From contig OY740777.1 of assembly GCA_963513935.1 (NCBI GenBank), positions 14,433,092 to 14,497,091 of the forward strand: 64,000 bases of DNA, in the 5' to 3' direction. The notes below the pieces were generated by a model, which did no database searches, was not told where the DNA came from, and saw only the letters and a program-made list of their open reading frames with translations. Numbering within the stretch: the stretch's first letter is position 1; each line of letters begins with the position of its first letter. The translations under genes were made by a program, and so were the position numbers. Shown piece after piece: positions 1 to 12,286 of the stretch. Origin of the DNA: Aphrophora alni (Eukaryota; Arthropoda; Insecta; Hemiptera; Aphrophoridae).

Positions 1-574
1 TAGCTGCCCTTCCTTATTTTGTCTTATGGAATTGGTAAAAGGTCAGCGCGTATTTGTTAGTGATTTAAAAATATAAAATTTTAATGAATAATGTTAAATA
101 GGCTACTGTTTTTTAAAGTTTATCAAATTTACTTTTATTAATTTTTGTAGTTGTTATTCGATATAAATGAATCTATTTAAAGGATATTTATCCTTTTTTC
201 TTCTTTTACAGAAGGAAGTTGTGAAGCGCATTTTTGTTTTTACTAAAAAACCAAGGATCGTTTGAAAAAAGACATCTGTATGTTCAGCTTCTTCTTTTAC
301 CTTAGTATAAAATAATTAGATAAAAAAAAAAAATAAAAATAATAAAATGGATGTATCAATTTTGAGATTTTTCGAGTGATGGTTTTTGGATTTATGTCTG
401 TTGTATGAGAAGTGCTTTACACCCTGATTTTAAACCAAATTTGGTTTATGGGTGTATTTCGGTTAATATGTATACTACGTTTTTCCAAAATACATTCCAA
501 AACTTCAGAATATGGTGCCTTGGTAATTAAATTAAGTAATTAAGAAATTTTCCTAGGAACACATATCCTAAAAT

Positions 575-725
575 GGTTAGTTATCCGTCTGTCCGCCATT
601 TTGTATTTTTTATATTTTTAGAAATAAATTAGATATCAAGTCCAAATTTGGTATACATATTTTTATCAATGTACAATTAACAAGGACTTTATTTTGCATA
701 TTTTTTAAAATATACAATTACTGGT
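575..725 (+). repeat. Family E fragment
   Basis: TTATCCGTCTGTCCGCCATT, then AAATTAGATATCAAGTCCAA and GACTTTATTTTGCAT, match the left arm of the MITE at 44890. Located just upstream of the Jockey relic. Confidence 0.55.
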
Positions 726-734
726 ATTATTGAG

Positions 735-1630
735 AGGGGATTCAAGTAAAAGATTTTTCTTGTGCAGCATTTCTGGATGTTCAACAGGCTATCGATAAGG
801 TGTGGCATGAGGGTTTTTTTCCCAAGTTTAGCAGAATGTTGCTGGGAAACTATTACTGTCTATTTCAATCATACCTAACTGACAGGAAAATTAGATAAAT
901 GACGGAAGAATCTGAGTCAGCGCTCTTCCCAATGAAAGCAGGAGTTCCGCAAGGTAGCGTTCTAGAACCAATACTTTACCTGTTTTACACCGCGGATATT
1001 CCAATTACAAATAAAACCACAATAGCTACATTCTCTGATGATACCGTGATCACAGGCTGAAGTAACAAGAAACCTTCAGCAGGCATTACATCAAATAACG
1101 CAGTGGACAGAATATTGGAAAATCAAGGTTAATGAACTAAAATCCTTTCAAGTGAAAGGATATTTTCATTGCGGCACATAGATCCAAGTTATGGAGTTTA
1201 TCTTAACAACAAACTAATTCCACAGAGTAAATCTGCTAATCTTGGAATGCATCTTGATGAACGTCATACATGGAAGCATCATGTATGTAAGAAAGCAAAA
1301 CAAATCAACACAAGAACTGCGTGATCTGCGTTTAGAGACGAAAATCGCAATTAGCTTTGTATCATAAGATTATTGTATATTTCAATAATTAGACCTCAAA
1401 TCAATTAATTATTTAGCGAATACAAAATCGTATTATTCGTACAATTACAAATGCAAGATGGTAACAAAGGAATGATGACCTCCATGCAGACCTCAACCTG
1501 AAAAGTGTAAACGAGGTAATTCAAACCTGCGCTTCTCGGTATGAAAAGAGACTTCATCGACATATGAACGTGAAGCCATCCAACTATTAGACGTTGAATG
1601 TGACAATAGACGACTTAAGCGTTATTATAA
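735..1630 (+). pseudogene. Degenerate Jockey-like non-LTR retrotransposon reverse transcriptase
   Basis: Frame-shifted and stop-interrupted relic of a LINE ORF2. Readable RT blocks in order: CAAFLDVQQAIDKVWHEG (from 761; the first catalytic Asp block), MKAGVPQGSVLEPILYLFYT (from about 931), TIATFSDDTVI (the FADD box with Ala changed to Ser), WKHHVCKKAKQ, then a C-terminal NDDLHADLNLKSVNEVIQ and LLDVEC-NRRLKRYYK. This order is that of Jockey-clade ORF2 from RT to its C-terminus. The endonuclease and the 5' half are missing, so it is a 5'-truncated dead copy. It is followed by an A-rich stretch at about 1640-1690. Confidence 0.85.
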
Positions 1631-2606
1631 GTATTACTTTTTAATTTTTAGATTAAGATTATAATAAACAATACATTTTTAATAAATGTTAGGTGTTTGA
1701 AATTGTTATATCGAATAATCAAAAACTGTTAAATAAATGGGGGAAAAGTAAATGCACCATTTTTAATCAAAGAATTCTATGCTAAATATAGTTGTCTAAA
1801 ATATAATTGTTTTAAATGAAAGGTAATTTTTACGTGGAAACATTATTTTTTTAATACGTATAATTATTTAAAAAACAGAGCTTAATTTTTAATGATTTTT
1901 TAAAAATACTATGCTTAATTTATGCATTAAATTTATTACTTTAGAATTTTTTAATTATAATTATTCTTTAATCATTTTAGAATAAGAAAAAAAATTGTTT
2001 ACTATAAATAAATTGTCTTTATGTCATACAATTTTATATACTTTGTTTATAATGGCTGTCGTTTCCAAAACTAAATTACGTCTTTGCTTGTACACGCGTG
2101 TAACCCATCACAAACAACTCGTTAAGAAATGTTGTGTTTTCCTAACGTTTAAAGGAATTGTAACTCTAAAAGGTAATAAAAACTATTATTAAAATGAAAT
2201 TTTTCTTCGTTTTGCGAAAACTTATTAAAAGGTTTTTAATTACCCAATGAGGAATAACAAAACTATTAAAGCTAATGTGTTTTATTATTGACGATTTTGA
2301 ATAGAATTATTTATAATTTATTTTGTATTTACACCTCAAACTACATGATGTCAGCAGTAATCTGTGGTTGAGATGTTTACTTGTATAATGATTTTAGTAA
2401 TTAATGTGAAGTGGTTTACTTCAAAGTTAAGGAAAACATATCCAAAAGGTAAACGTTTATTAAATAAACAATAGATTAATATTAGTGTTGGGAAAGTCGA
2501 AGGAAATATACTATAGAAAGATTTCTCTTCACACATGATTTGTATGCACAAAATAATGATATGTTTTCACTTCCTAGTGATATAAACAGGATGTTGTGCT
2601 TACAAG

Positions 2607-2608
<2 letters not shown>
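1631..2608. other. AT-rich, no feature recognised
   Basis: Very AT-rich unique-looking sequence. The short ORFs here have no recognisable motif. Confidence 0.5.

Positions 2609-2667
<59 letters not shown>
2609..2667. repeat. (TA)n microsatellite
   Basis: About 29 uninterrupted TA units. Spurious (IY)n ORFs arise from it on the minus strand. Confidence 0.97.
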
Positions 2668-2671
<4 letters not shown>

Positions 2672-2829
2672 AAGATTTTACGTTTATTAGATAAAATTGA
2701 ATAGGTTATCAAGAAGGAAATGTTCTTGGGTTAAAGTTTTGTCGGAATTGAGAGAAAAGTAGGGTTGTGATTTTTTTGAATTCGTTTGAAGAAAGATAGT
2801 GATAGCAAACATTAAATGATTTATTTTTG

Positions 2830-3060
2830 GAATTAAGATTCTCAGGGGTTCCATTTAGTGAGTGCGAGAATTTGCAATCCCGAGAAAACATAGCTAGATC
2901 TACACTATCTTCTAGTCTTGAGTTAAATCCCTCTCTTTCAACTTTCCTTGACAAAGCTCGTGTTCATTTATGACCTTGAGGCTATTAGATTAGTCTTGAG
3001 CTTGGGGTATTTTTTATAAGTGGATGATGGTTTTTTTGTCTTTAAACAACAAAGGAAAAA
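2830..3060 (+). repeat. Family C dispersed repeat copy
   Basis: Shares with copies at 25745, 28000 and 58375 the ordered blocks GGCAATCCCGA-like, TAGCTGGATCTACACT-like, GTCTTGTGTTAGATCCC-like and, at the 3' side, ATGATGG..TTT..CTTTAAACAA. Non-coding; class unknown. Confidence 0.6.
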
Positions 3061-4129
3061 CGGGATTAAGTGAGGGATTCACTGTAAACTGAAAAATACG
3101 ATGTTTATTTTGTAAACTATTTTTAATTCTCGTTTATTGGAGAAAAAACGACGAAAATGAAAAAGCTTAGCACGAATACGCCTTTGATTTAAACTTTAAA
3201 ATTTAATCATTTCGAAAAATAGGAATAAATCATTTCTCTCATCAAATCCATTCTACTATTTGCAATATTTAGTAAATTTAAATTCATTACCTTTTATTTA
3301 CGTTCATCTAAGTCCAACACAAAAAAAAAACTATAAAAACATTTAGGATACTATAAAATAAAAGTGACCTATAACTAATTCTATAACATAAAAGTAAAAT
3401 TATAGGTACTTTGATTTTGAATATATATATATATGGTAAATTATTTCTTTATAACTGTGATACAAACATAAAATGCAAAATTTATACATACGTGAGTGAA
3501 AACATGCATGTATTTAAGTGTATGTATGTTTTGGAAAAGATTAAAAATACAGTGTCTGTGTTTTTACTAAAATTATAATAACTACTAAATAAAATTGTGA
3601 TTGATAATATCTGTCATCAATCATCCAAGGGCAGTCTTACAGGAAAACAACTCTTACTATTTTAATTGATGATTTTCTTTAAATTCTCCTGTTTCCAATA
3701 GTATATAACACGTATAGGAAAAATTAAAGAGGGATTTAACCCAAAACTACATGAAGAAATGTGAAGATCCAGTTAGGAGACCTCGGAATTGCAGAGGGGA
3801 TTTAAATATAGACATCTACTTTTTTGGGGAAATTATTAATACAATTTTAAAGTAATATATTTTTGTGTGAATGTTAACAACCTGACAGCCAACCTCAGCG
3901 TGTTAATGCAACTGTGATAGTTACAAGAAAGATTTCATTATTATTTTTAATTTTATTTAAATATTGTTGTATTTTCTTTTTTTGTGCTCTTAATATAATT
4001 ATTGTATATTATCTTTTTTTAAATGAATGTGTAAATATGAACAATATTATTATTAATAAAGAATAAAAATAATCAGTACACAAAACTTTCACTAATACCT
4101 TTCCCTATTTGTATTTACAATAATCTAAA

Positions 4130-4270
4130 TAAATTAACCCCTCACATTTATTGGAGAACCTAAATCCCTCTTTTTTATTTTAACCATCATGTCTCTCTTG
4201 ATCAATTCTTGTTCCCTTCCGATCCTGACGCTATTAGAATATTGTCCGGGTCATTTTTCTTTTACAGTGT
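4130..4270 (+). repeat. Family C fragment, 3' part
   Basis: Carries the block AATTCTTGTTCCCTTCCGA followed by ACGCTATTAGA-TATT, matching the 3' half of the other family C copies. Confidence 0.55.
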
Positions 4271-4289
4271 CATCTTAATTTCAAAATAA

Positions 4290-4990
4290 ACGCTAAGCAT
4301 TGCACAAACTTTCCCATTTCTAAAATTAAATAAAAACGAATAAAAAATAATCATAAATTTCTGAATCGTAAAGTGAAAATGTTCCATGGACGCAGACTTT
4401 GTTAAAAACTTATATTTAAATAAGAGCCTAAACTTTCTTACTTGCGTTATAAACACGTCCTCGGAATAAGTCGTCTTTAATTAAAATAGTTTTAATGAAG
4501 GGGGGGGGGGTCAAATTCATTTATGTTTTTTACCAATATTTTTGAACCGTAATTATGATTTGAACACGAGTTTAAATTGGTCAATTAAATTTAATGACAT
4601 CGGTTTAGCCGATTTTAAGAAAGATTGGCCTTTTTTTGGTGTTTGACTGACGAATCGGAATTTTTGGTAAGATGGCGACCATTGATTTTGTGGTCTTTAG
4701 AAGGTACGTAAGTGAAATTTGATCAAATATTTTAAAGCTGATTTTGAGAAAATAGTATTTCGTCTTTTTTTATGGCAACTACCCTTAAATGTTTTGTTAT
4801 CGAAAAAAAAAATTAAAAGAAGAAAAATTCCAAGATATGACCAAAATATACCCATGTTCCAAATTAATAATTTTCAGTAAAAGCAATTAATCTAAAGAGC
4901 ACTGAACAGACGACAGACGTTTTTGCACACTTTTTGGACTTTGGGCTTTTTAACTTTTCAAAAACTCTATATAGATTTTTGGACCCTTCA
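4290..4990 (+). repeat. Family A dispersed repeat copy (plus)
   Basis: Reads in order: CATTGCACAAACTTTC, AAATAAAAACGA, TGAACCGTAAT, GATTTTGAGAAAATAGTATT, TATGGCAACTACCCT, ATATGACCAAAATATACCCA, and CTGAACAGACGACAGAC near the end. The same ordered blocks recur in many places in the window. Contains a G10 run at 4501. Confidence 0.7.
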
Positions 4991-5251
4991 CATACCTCTT
5001 AGTGGAAATATTGTAAACAATTCTCAGATATTGTGTTAGTGATTTATTTCCTATTGGAAGACGAAAGATATTCTGAATTGACGATAGTGCAAGGTTTGAC
5101 ATTTCAATTGGACTTTCCTATATCGTGCAAGTCCAGGCTGGGATTTCCATGGTACTTTCCTCTTGATTCTTACAGGTGTATTGTTTATTCTATTACTAAT
5201 CTTTTCTATTACAGACAGTTATTTATAATTACGTTTATATACGTAGTGTAA

Positions 5252-5294
5252 GGAAGGTTAGGTTAGTTTAGGATAGGTTAGGTTAGGTTACGAT
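5252..5294 (+). repeat. Short TTAGG-type tract
   Basis: Imperfect AGGTTAGGTTAG run interrupted by TTTAGGATAGG variants. Confidence 0.7.
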
Positions 5295-5334
5295 AAAAAA
5301 ATAACAAGTCTAGTTTTTTACGGATATATACGCT

Positions 5335-6545
5335 TTGAGGCCTTTTGAGTCTAAATAAAGTTTTTTTTTAGATTGTCTGTCTGTCGTCCGACGTATTGTG
5401 CAAAACCACAACGCGTGGACCGATTTTAATCAAATTCGGTATGTGAAAATATTTTGACAATATCTCGAAAATTGAAGTATATTTTTCATAACTACAAAAT
5501 TCAGGGTAGCTGTCATAAAAAACACAAAGTTACGATTCTCTCAAAAGCTGTTGAAACGATTTTGATTAATTTAATTTTGCTCAAGTCTCTAAGGATACAA
5601 AAAAATTAGTCAACGTTTCTTGAGTTATCGTTAAAAAACAAAAAAAAAATCGGCTATTAATAATTAATATCTCAAATTTCACTCTACAAATTTTAGTGAA
5701 ATGTGAAAATTAATGATCCAACACTTTGTGCAAAAAACAAGAAAAAACATATTTATTTTAGATTCAGATATAAATAGCAAAAACAAAAATTAACGCTGAC
5801 GCCATCAGTAAAAGCTTGACTTTAATGAAATACAACTTACACTGAAGACGAGTTTATGGCACAAGCGAAGCAAGTTTAGGTATACCATGCATCCATAAAG
5901 TCCCACCCCCCTCTTATTTTAAACTACAATGTTAAACTACAAACTCCGGTTATTTTTATTACATTACAAACTGCTTCATGTTGGTAAAATGATGGTAAGA
6001 GCCTTACCTTTTTTTTTTAGCTAATATTAAGATCTTGAAATGGCTACCATTTACTTTTTGGCAGAAATAGATTCTGGACTCAAAAGCTTGTACATTTCGT
6101 AACATTTCCGGTCTAATTATTAACGTAAAATTCACAATTCGATTGGTTGCTATGTTGGGTAGGATGAACTTAGAGACCTCTGGTTTGCACCATTATTCTT
6201 ATTTTGAAAAGACTTTTAAAATGAGGTATCACTCAATAGGGGTTGCTATTTAAAATACTTGACTTACCCCCAAACTACCCATTGTAGGAGTAAAGGTTGA
6301 AAATTTTGATACTTCAAAAAACTCCTCCTTTGGTTATCTAAACTTTCCCCAAAGCAAATTTGTCTATTTCCATTAATAAAAAAAATAAGAGGGGGGGGGA
6401 CTTTATGGACACATGGTATATTTTATCCAAACTTGGCGTCCACGTTTTGTCAACTATCCAAAATAACTTTTGTTGACGGTTCGTTTGTTTTGGATTTGAG
6501 GATGTTTGAATCGGAAAGTTTGTGCAATGTTTTTGCAGAGTTGAT
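5335..6545 (-). repeat. Family A copy (minus), interrupted by a MITE
   Basis: The minus-oriented blocks run from GTCTGTCTGTCGTCCGACG (5375) through GACCGATTTTAATCAAATT to TTTATGGCACAAGCGAAGC just before 5881. They resume after 6420 (CAACTATCCAAAATAACTTT) and end in AAAGTTTGTGCAATGTTTTTGC (about 6517-6538). The two halves align with the two ends of uninterrupted copies, so 5881-6420 is an insertion. Confidence 0.65.
5881..6420. mobile_element. MITE with ~38 bp terminal inverted repeats and TA target site
   Basis: The left end TATACCATG, then TCCATAAAGTCCC, a C-run and CTCTTATTTT (5881-5920), is matched as reverse complement at 6380-6420 (AATAAGAG, a G-run, GACTTTATGGA, CATGGTATA). The outer TA at each end is consistent with a TA duplication, as made by Tc1/mariner-type elements. 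No coding capacity. It splits a family A copy, so it is younger than that copy. Confidence 0.8.
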
Positions 6546-8084
6546 TTAAAATATTTTATATTACAGAGAAGTCGTAATAATTTAAAAAATACGTCAGCTA
6601 CTGAGGTGGGGGTGAATAAAAACCCTTATGACGGAGGATTTAGCTCTACCTGTATTTGAAGAAGTAACCAATTTATTTAATGATTTACGTCAAACAGGTC
6701 TCTAATCTCAAAGTCAACAATTTGTGTTGGAAGAAACTATAGACAGATGTGAACGGTTCAGAAGGCTGTTATTTGTAACAATGAAATAAATGGTGCAGAA
6801 GAATCGCATTAACTTTCTCAACCACATATCACCAAAACTAAAATAAACTACACAAACATTTGGTGGTTGTAAGTAAAATAAAAATGAAACTTTGAAGAAA
6901 AAAATAATTTTTTTAAATTAGCGCGTAATCTTGCTTTCTATAAACGCGTTCACAGAGTCGTGCGTATTTAATTTTGGGTTTTTTTTCCTTTGTCGGCTAC
7001 CATAAAACATTGAGTTAATAAAAAGACGAAAAAAAGTCGCGAAATTTGGCGAAATATTCCCACATAACAAATTTGATTAAAATCAGTCCACCAGTTTGGT
7101 TCACAGATCATTAAAAAAAAAAAAAAAAAACACTTCTTGAACTCTGAAAAAAACTTCTTTTATAAAACGGAAAAATCGACTGGCTACGTTTACGTTTATT
7201 CGGGAAGGAACATTTTTTAAAATCTTCAGTCAGAAATATGTCTCAAAAAGGAAACTACTAGTCAATATTGTTCTATTGTTATTTGGGCAAATATTTGTGT
7301 TGATTTTAAATTTATCGCCGTGTATTTCCGTCTCAAAAAATGGTTTGAATGAAAGGATATGGTTTAAAATGGGCCTGTTTTGCGGATATACTCTAATAGC
7401 GTCAAGGTCAGAAGGAAACAAGAGTTGGTCAAGAGAGAATCGATAGCAGTAAGAGGGATCTAACACCAAATTTCCATTATAAGGCCATGATCACTGAGAG
7501 ATTTTTCTTTTAAAAACAAACGAACAAATTAAAAGGCCGTAACTCAATCAGTTTTAATCGGACTAAAATAAATTAAAAAACCCAATTATAAGAACTGTCA
7601 AAAGTTTTATGTAACATATTTTAGTCAATTTTATATTTTAATAGCTAAATAATTTTTTTAAATTTTACACATGTTGACCCTCTCCCCTAAAAAAAAAAAT
7701 ACTTTGGAGAATTTGAAACTGATCGTTTTCTTAAAAAAGAAATATTTTGAAATACTTCCAATAATTTATTTTGTTATTTCATTTTTCTCTTTTTATAAAC
7801 TATTTTTAATCTTTTAATTATTCCAATATCAGAAGGAAAGTACAGATATTCTTCCGCCGATGATAAATAGTTCTATAAATAACATCCCCATTCACACATG
7901 TAGATTATCTCAGTAAAACACGATTTCTAATGAGCCAATTAGGTTGTTTCCAATAATAACATCCGAGATGTGATTTCCTTAATACGTCACTCTATTGAAG
8001 TGACGTCATTTCATGAAGAGAGAAAATCTCTAGAGTGAATTAAAAATAAACAATTTATTTATTGGTTGAATATATTAATGTAAC

Positions 8085-8518
8085 ATAGAAGTAAACAACT
8101 TTAATGTAATAGCAGATATTTCTTGTTGAAACTCCATATTCAAGGATAAAATAAAGCAAAAGCTTAAAGTTTCAAATCTTTTAATAACATAAATGAGCTA
8201 CAATTGTTTCGCCTAGCGGCATCATCGGGCAACTGATAAATAGTTTCCCACAAATTTTCAGGTTGTATTAAAAGTTTTTTTAAATGATTATCTGTTCATG
8301 TGATAACTTTATAAAAAAGCTTTAGCTTTCCTTTCATATATCTTTTTTCGAAAAAAAAGTGATAATAAAAAAACCCATTTATTTAAGTAACTAAATTACT
8401 TTTACAGTTAGTTATTGCCCGATGATGCTGCAAGGCGAAACAATTGTAGATCATTTATATTATTAAAATATTTGAAACTTTAAGCTTTTACTTTATTTTA
8501 TCCTTGAATAGAAGTAAA
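8085..8518 (-). mobile_element. Fold-back element, family F, with 11 bp target-site duplication
   Basis: Flanked by the direct repeat ATAGAAGTAAA (8085-8095 and 8508-8518). Inside, arms at about 8142-8236 and 8412-8507 are inverted copies sharing TTGCCCGATGATGC, GGCGAAACAATTGTAG and TTTATTTTATCCTTGA, around a ~170 bp core. A one-sided extension (8096-8141) lies on the left. The shorter copy at 46.4 kb has the same two ends, so these ends are real. No ORF. Confidence 0.8.
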
Positions 8519-8739
8519 TATTTTAGTGTTGCTTTTGTACACATGTAATTTTACGTAAAATATAATAATAAACAAGTGACGCTAATTTTGTCACACATCC
8601 ACCCACAATCGAAATAGTAACTGAACTAAAATATTCATTACAAAAGTATTATTTTAGTGTATGACAGTAAAAATTGAAAAAAAATAATAATGGATTCCAT
8701 CTTTGAAAAAAAAATTTATAAATTTAAATTAGGGTCTAA

Positions 8740-9200
8740 ATTTGCACCATTAACGCGTTCTCTCAGTTAATCGTATTTTAATAAAAGCGGTCAAGATTAG
8801 TTTATGTTTTCTGCCAAATATTCCTGAATATATTTCAAACTTATGGTTTTAAATACTGATTTTATTTGTGTCATTAATTTTTATCATTTTGAATCGGTGT
8901 AGGTGGTTTTGAGAGTTTATGTCACATAACTGCTCCTTTGTTGATTTTCCCCATAACTCACGAACAATACTGTTTGGAGAGAATATGTCAAACAATAGAT
9001 TTTATTTGTGTCCTTAAAAGTTACATTTGAGTAAAATTTGATTAAAATCGTCAGAGTAGATTTTTAGAAAGACGTAATTTTGTATTTTTGTAATGACAGC
9101 CACCCTCAAATTTTGAGTTATCTAAAAGGCATAAAACGTGATCCCCAAAATATGCCCACATAACAAATTTGATTAAAATCGGTTGAGACACTACGACAGA
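8740..9200 (+). repeat. Family A copy (plus)
   Basis: Ordered blocks: GTGTCATTAATTTTTATCA, TTGAGTAAAATTTGATTAAA, GACAGCCACCCTCAAATTTT, CCCACATAACAAATTTGATT and AAAATCGGTTGAGACA. It lacks the first part. Confidence 0.65.
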
Positions 9201-9439
9201 TAGATATCCTTGTATAAATCACTATTTTCCACACAAGAGAACGAAATCGCATATATTCCCAAAAAACCCAACATCAGCATTTCTCTAAATTACGTATTTG
9301 GGAAAATAAAAGCAGCAAAAACCCTCGAGTAAAAAAATTTAGTTGTAAGGGCTTTTTAAGAAACAGTTTTGCGAATGAAATTATTGCGAGCTCCTTATTT
9401 TGGAACCAATAAACTATAAGAAATACTTAAATAAATAAA

Positions 9440-9740
9440 TAGATTAAAACTCGAACACAAGATTTCATAAAAATTAAGTTTACTTAATCAAACGCGTTTC
9501 AACGATAAAGTCGTCATCCTCAGTGATACAAGAGCTACAATAAATAAACTATAACTACCTGTAAAGTAATTTAGTTCCTTAAATAAATGGGTTTTTCTAT
9601 TATCACTTTTTTTTCGAAAAAAGATATAGAAAGGAAAGCTAAGGCTTTTTTATAAAGTTATCAAATGAAGAGATAATATTTTTTTTAAACTTTAAACATA
9701 ACCTGAAAATTTGTGGGAAAATATTTATCAAATCGCAAAA
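9440..9740. repeat. Element sharing core with family F but with different outer end
   Basis: The left part (9445-9570) reads CTCGAACACAAGATTTCA, AATCAAACGCGTTTCAACG and GTCATCCTCAGTGAT, as in the copy at 21484. The right part (9555-9735) is the reverse complement of the core of the fold-back element at 8240-8410 (for example AAATAAATGGGTTTTTCTAT and TATAGAAAGGAAAGCTAA). The two families therefore swap outer ends around a common core. Confidence 0.65.
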
Positions 9741-10104
9741 TTTCATTGTATTTAATTAACTTTTTTTTGGATCAATTAGAATAAAAATATGTTTATTTAA
9801 AAATAAAAATGTTCTTAATAATTCATTAATTTCATAACTAGTGAGTAATTGTACATAACCTCCAATTTCAAAAAAAAAAGAAACAATAAAGTTATAAAAC
9901 CAAAAACACACTTAGTACATAGTACTAATTCAAACGTGAATTACAAAGTAAAGTGTGGGCCCTTCTAAAATTTATAATTATAATATAAAATTCTAAACTC
10001 TCACAGTTTACTTTGTATTACCTATGTTTTTATCTTTCTTTTCTTTTATTTTTATTTTTTAGAAAAGTAAAGTTTAAAAAAATTTAATTTTATCTTTCTA
10101 CTTT

Positions 10105-10347
10105 TTAGTTATAAACAAAGTTTTTTTTTTTCAATTCCTCCAACAAATAGGATGGCTTCATTTCGGCAAATGCCAACGTTGCAACTTGGCTATGATAGAT
10201 AAAAATTTGTTTTTTAATCGCATTTAAGAACGCTGCCAGACTAGCATTTCGTTGTCGATCACGTTCTAAGCGAACTTGAAGTTCCTCAAGGGTTTCCACA
10301 GCACGGAATTGCGATTTGCGAGAAAATATTTAGTTTCGTGAATGTTT
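10105..10347 (-). other. Short open frame of coding-like composition, unidentified
   Basis: Open frame with no ATG start, bounded upstream by an in-frame stop, encoding about 77 residues. It includes VETLEELQVRLERDRQRNAS and FLNAIKKQIFIYHSQVATLA and looks helical and partly charged. Its GC is higher than its surroundings. It could be a C-terminal exon of an unknown gene or a transposon relic. I do not recognise it, and no splice partner is evident. Confidence 0.2.
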
Positions 10348-10649
10348 ATGGTAGAATCTGGAGTGCGTGATGGTGACTATGGCATTTTTATGGGATGACT
10401 TTGCCGAGTTGAAGGATATTTAGTCGGAAAAAACACTTTAGAACCAATCAAATGAGTACTGCAGAAGAAGAGTTGGACATCTCGAACTTAAAATGTTGGA
10501 TGGTTTGATCAGGTGGACAGAGAGATCGAATAGTCGAAATTGATAGTGGAGAGATTGAACTGAATTCACCACCAAACTGACCAAGATTCGACCTGAATTG
10601 TACACCCGAGGATGTATATATGTGTGAATAAAGCCCAAAACTAAATAGG

Positions 10650-11580
10650 TCAATTAGTTTTGATAAAATTAAGATGTTTGAAATGCAGTCAGAAATGCTT
10701 AATTAGTCAGGGGATTTCCAAACTGAATATCAATCTCCTTGGATTAACATACTAACATAGTAAAACACCTTGGACATAAGCAATAAAAGACGTGTAGAAA
10801 AGGTGACAAAAAATACCAACGGACAAAGAATTACATCAGTAAAAATTTATTGGACGAAATGTCATTGACCATAGAGTCTGGGGCACGGTAGCATCGAGGT
10901 TATTTGTCATAGTGGTTTTATTTGTGTTTACCCAATGAAAAGCGATGGTCATCTCTGGCGTTTTTAGGTAGCGCTGGAAATGTAACACTATTATTATTAC
11001 AATTCTCTTCAATTGTTTGACGTCAGACTAATAATTGTTTCTCAAAATTAAATATTCATATACAGGACACTAGTTACTGGTAAGGACGATCACTTGTGGT
11101 GGAAACTGTATTTAATCAGACGCGCCAACCTTAACACAGAAATCCTAACCTGATTTCACCCTCTAATAATCCATTCGAATCCCCTTCCTCATTCCAAATA
11201 ATGAAAAGGTTTTTTGGATTTATATAATTTATTTCTGGTACAATAATTTTATAATCTTCGTATAATTAAGTGAGTAAACCGTTTACATAAGTATATGTCA
11301 GAAAAGTTTCAAAATTACTTTGATTTTCTTTCGACTGTGAAATGTAAACAAACTTGTATTTATTTGGTCCCAAATTGAAGAACAAATTTAGCGATTTTAT
11401 CCATTTATTGATCTAAAAAAGTGTAATATAATAGGTCCCAAAAATGTTAAAGTTTTTTTTTTTTTAGGTTTGCTTAAATTAATGTAGAAGTGCACTAATG
11501 AACTCATAAGAATTTAATAAATTTATTCTGAAGAAACTTATGTAAATAAAATCAATAGAAAACAAATGAAAATCACTGAT
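10650..11580. other. No recognisable gene
   Basis: Apparently unique AT-rich sequence without a motif I recognise. Confidence 0.4.
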
Positions 11581-11589
11581 TATAAATTT

Positions 11590-12260
11590 AGAAGACATTG
11601 CACAAACTTTCTCACTCACCCCATCTCCAAAACCAAACAAAACCAAATAAAATTAGTCGTAATTAAAAATCTTTTAGTTGTCAATAAAAAAAAGGTAAAT
11701 GAACTATGGTAGTCTTACAGATAATAAACAAACGTGAACACAATATGGTTTTTAATATATGGTCGTCTTCTCGAAAAATTAAATAAGTGTTTAAATCAGC
11801 TTTGCTTCCACCATAAATACGTCCTTAGCGTAAATCGTATTTCACTAAAATCAAATTTTTAATTTGTTATATTCTGAACCGTAAAATTTTCTTTCTTGGA
11901 ATTTCGTACAAACTATTTGATTCTTTATATTTCGCTGAAATTAGAACAAAATAACAGAGCCGATTGTATGTAAATAAAAATTTAACAACTCCAGGGCCGA
12001 TTTTGTGTGTGTGTTTTTTACCGATAACTAACTAAATCATATTTTCAAAGAGACGAGCAACAATACGTTTTGTTTGTGTCTTTAGAGGCTATAGTTGAGC
12101 AAAATTTGATCAACATCGTTATAACCAATTTTGAGAAAATCGTATTTTCATGTTTTTTGTCTTATGACAGCAAACCCCAAATTTTTAGTTAGACAAATAA
12201 TGAAAAAAAAAAGTAATAACATATAGTTAAAACATGCTCTCTTATTAAATTGAATTATCA
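11590..12260 (+). repeat. Family A copy (plus), fairly complete
   Basis: Begins CATTGCACAAACTTTCTCAC (11598), then CCAAAACCAAACAAAACCAA, GTCGTAATTAAAAATC and TGAACCGTAAAATTTTC (about 11875), then GTGTCTTTAGAGGCTATA, AGCAAAATTTGATCAACATC and AATTTTGAGAAAATCGTATT. This copy links the two halves seen separately elsewhere into one element. Confidence 0.7.
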
Positions 12261-12286
12261 GTAGACATCGTTCCAAGTTCTTATAT

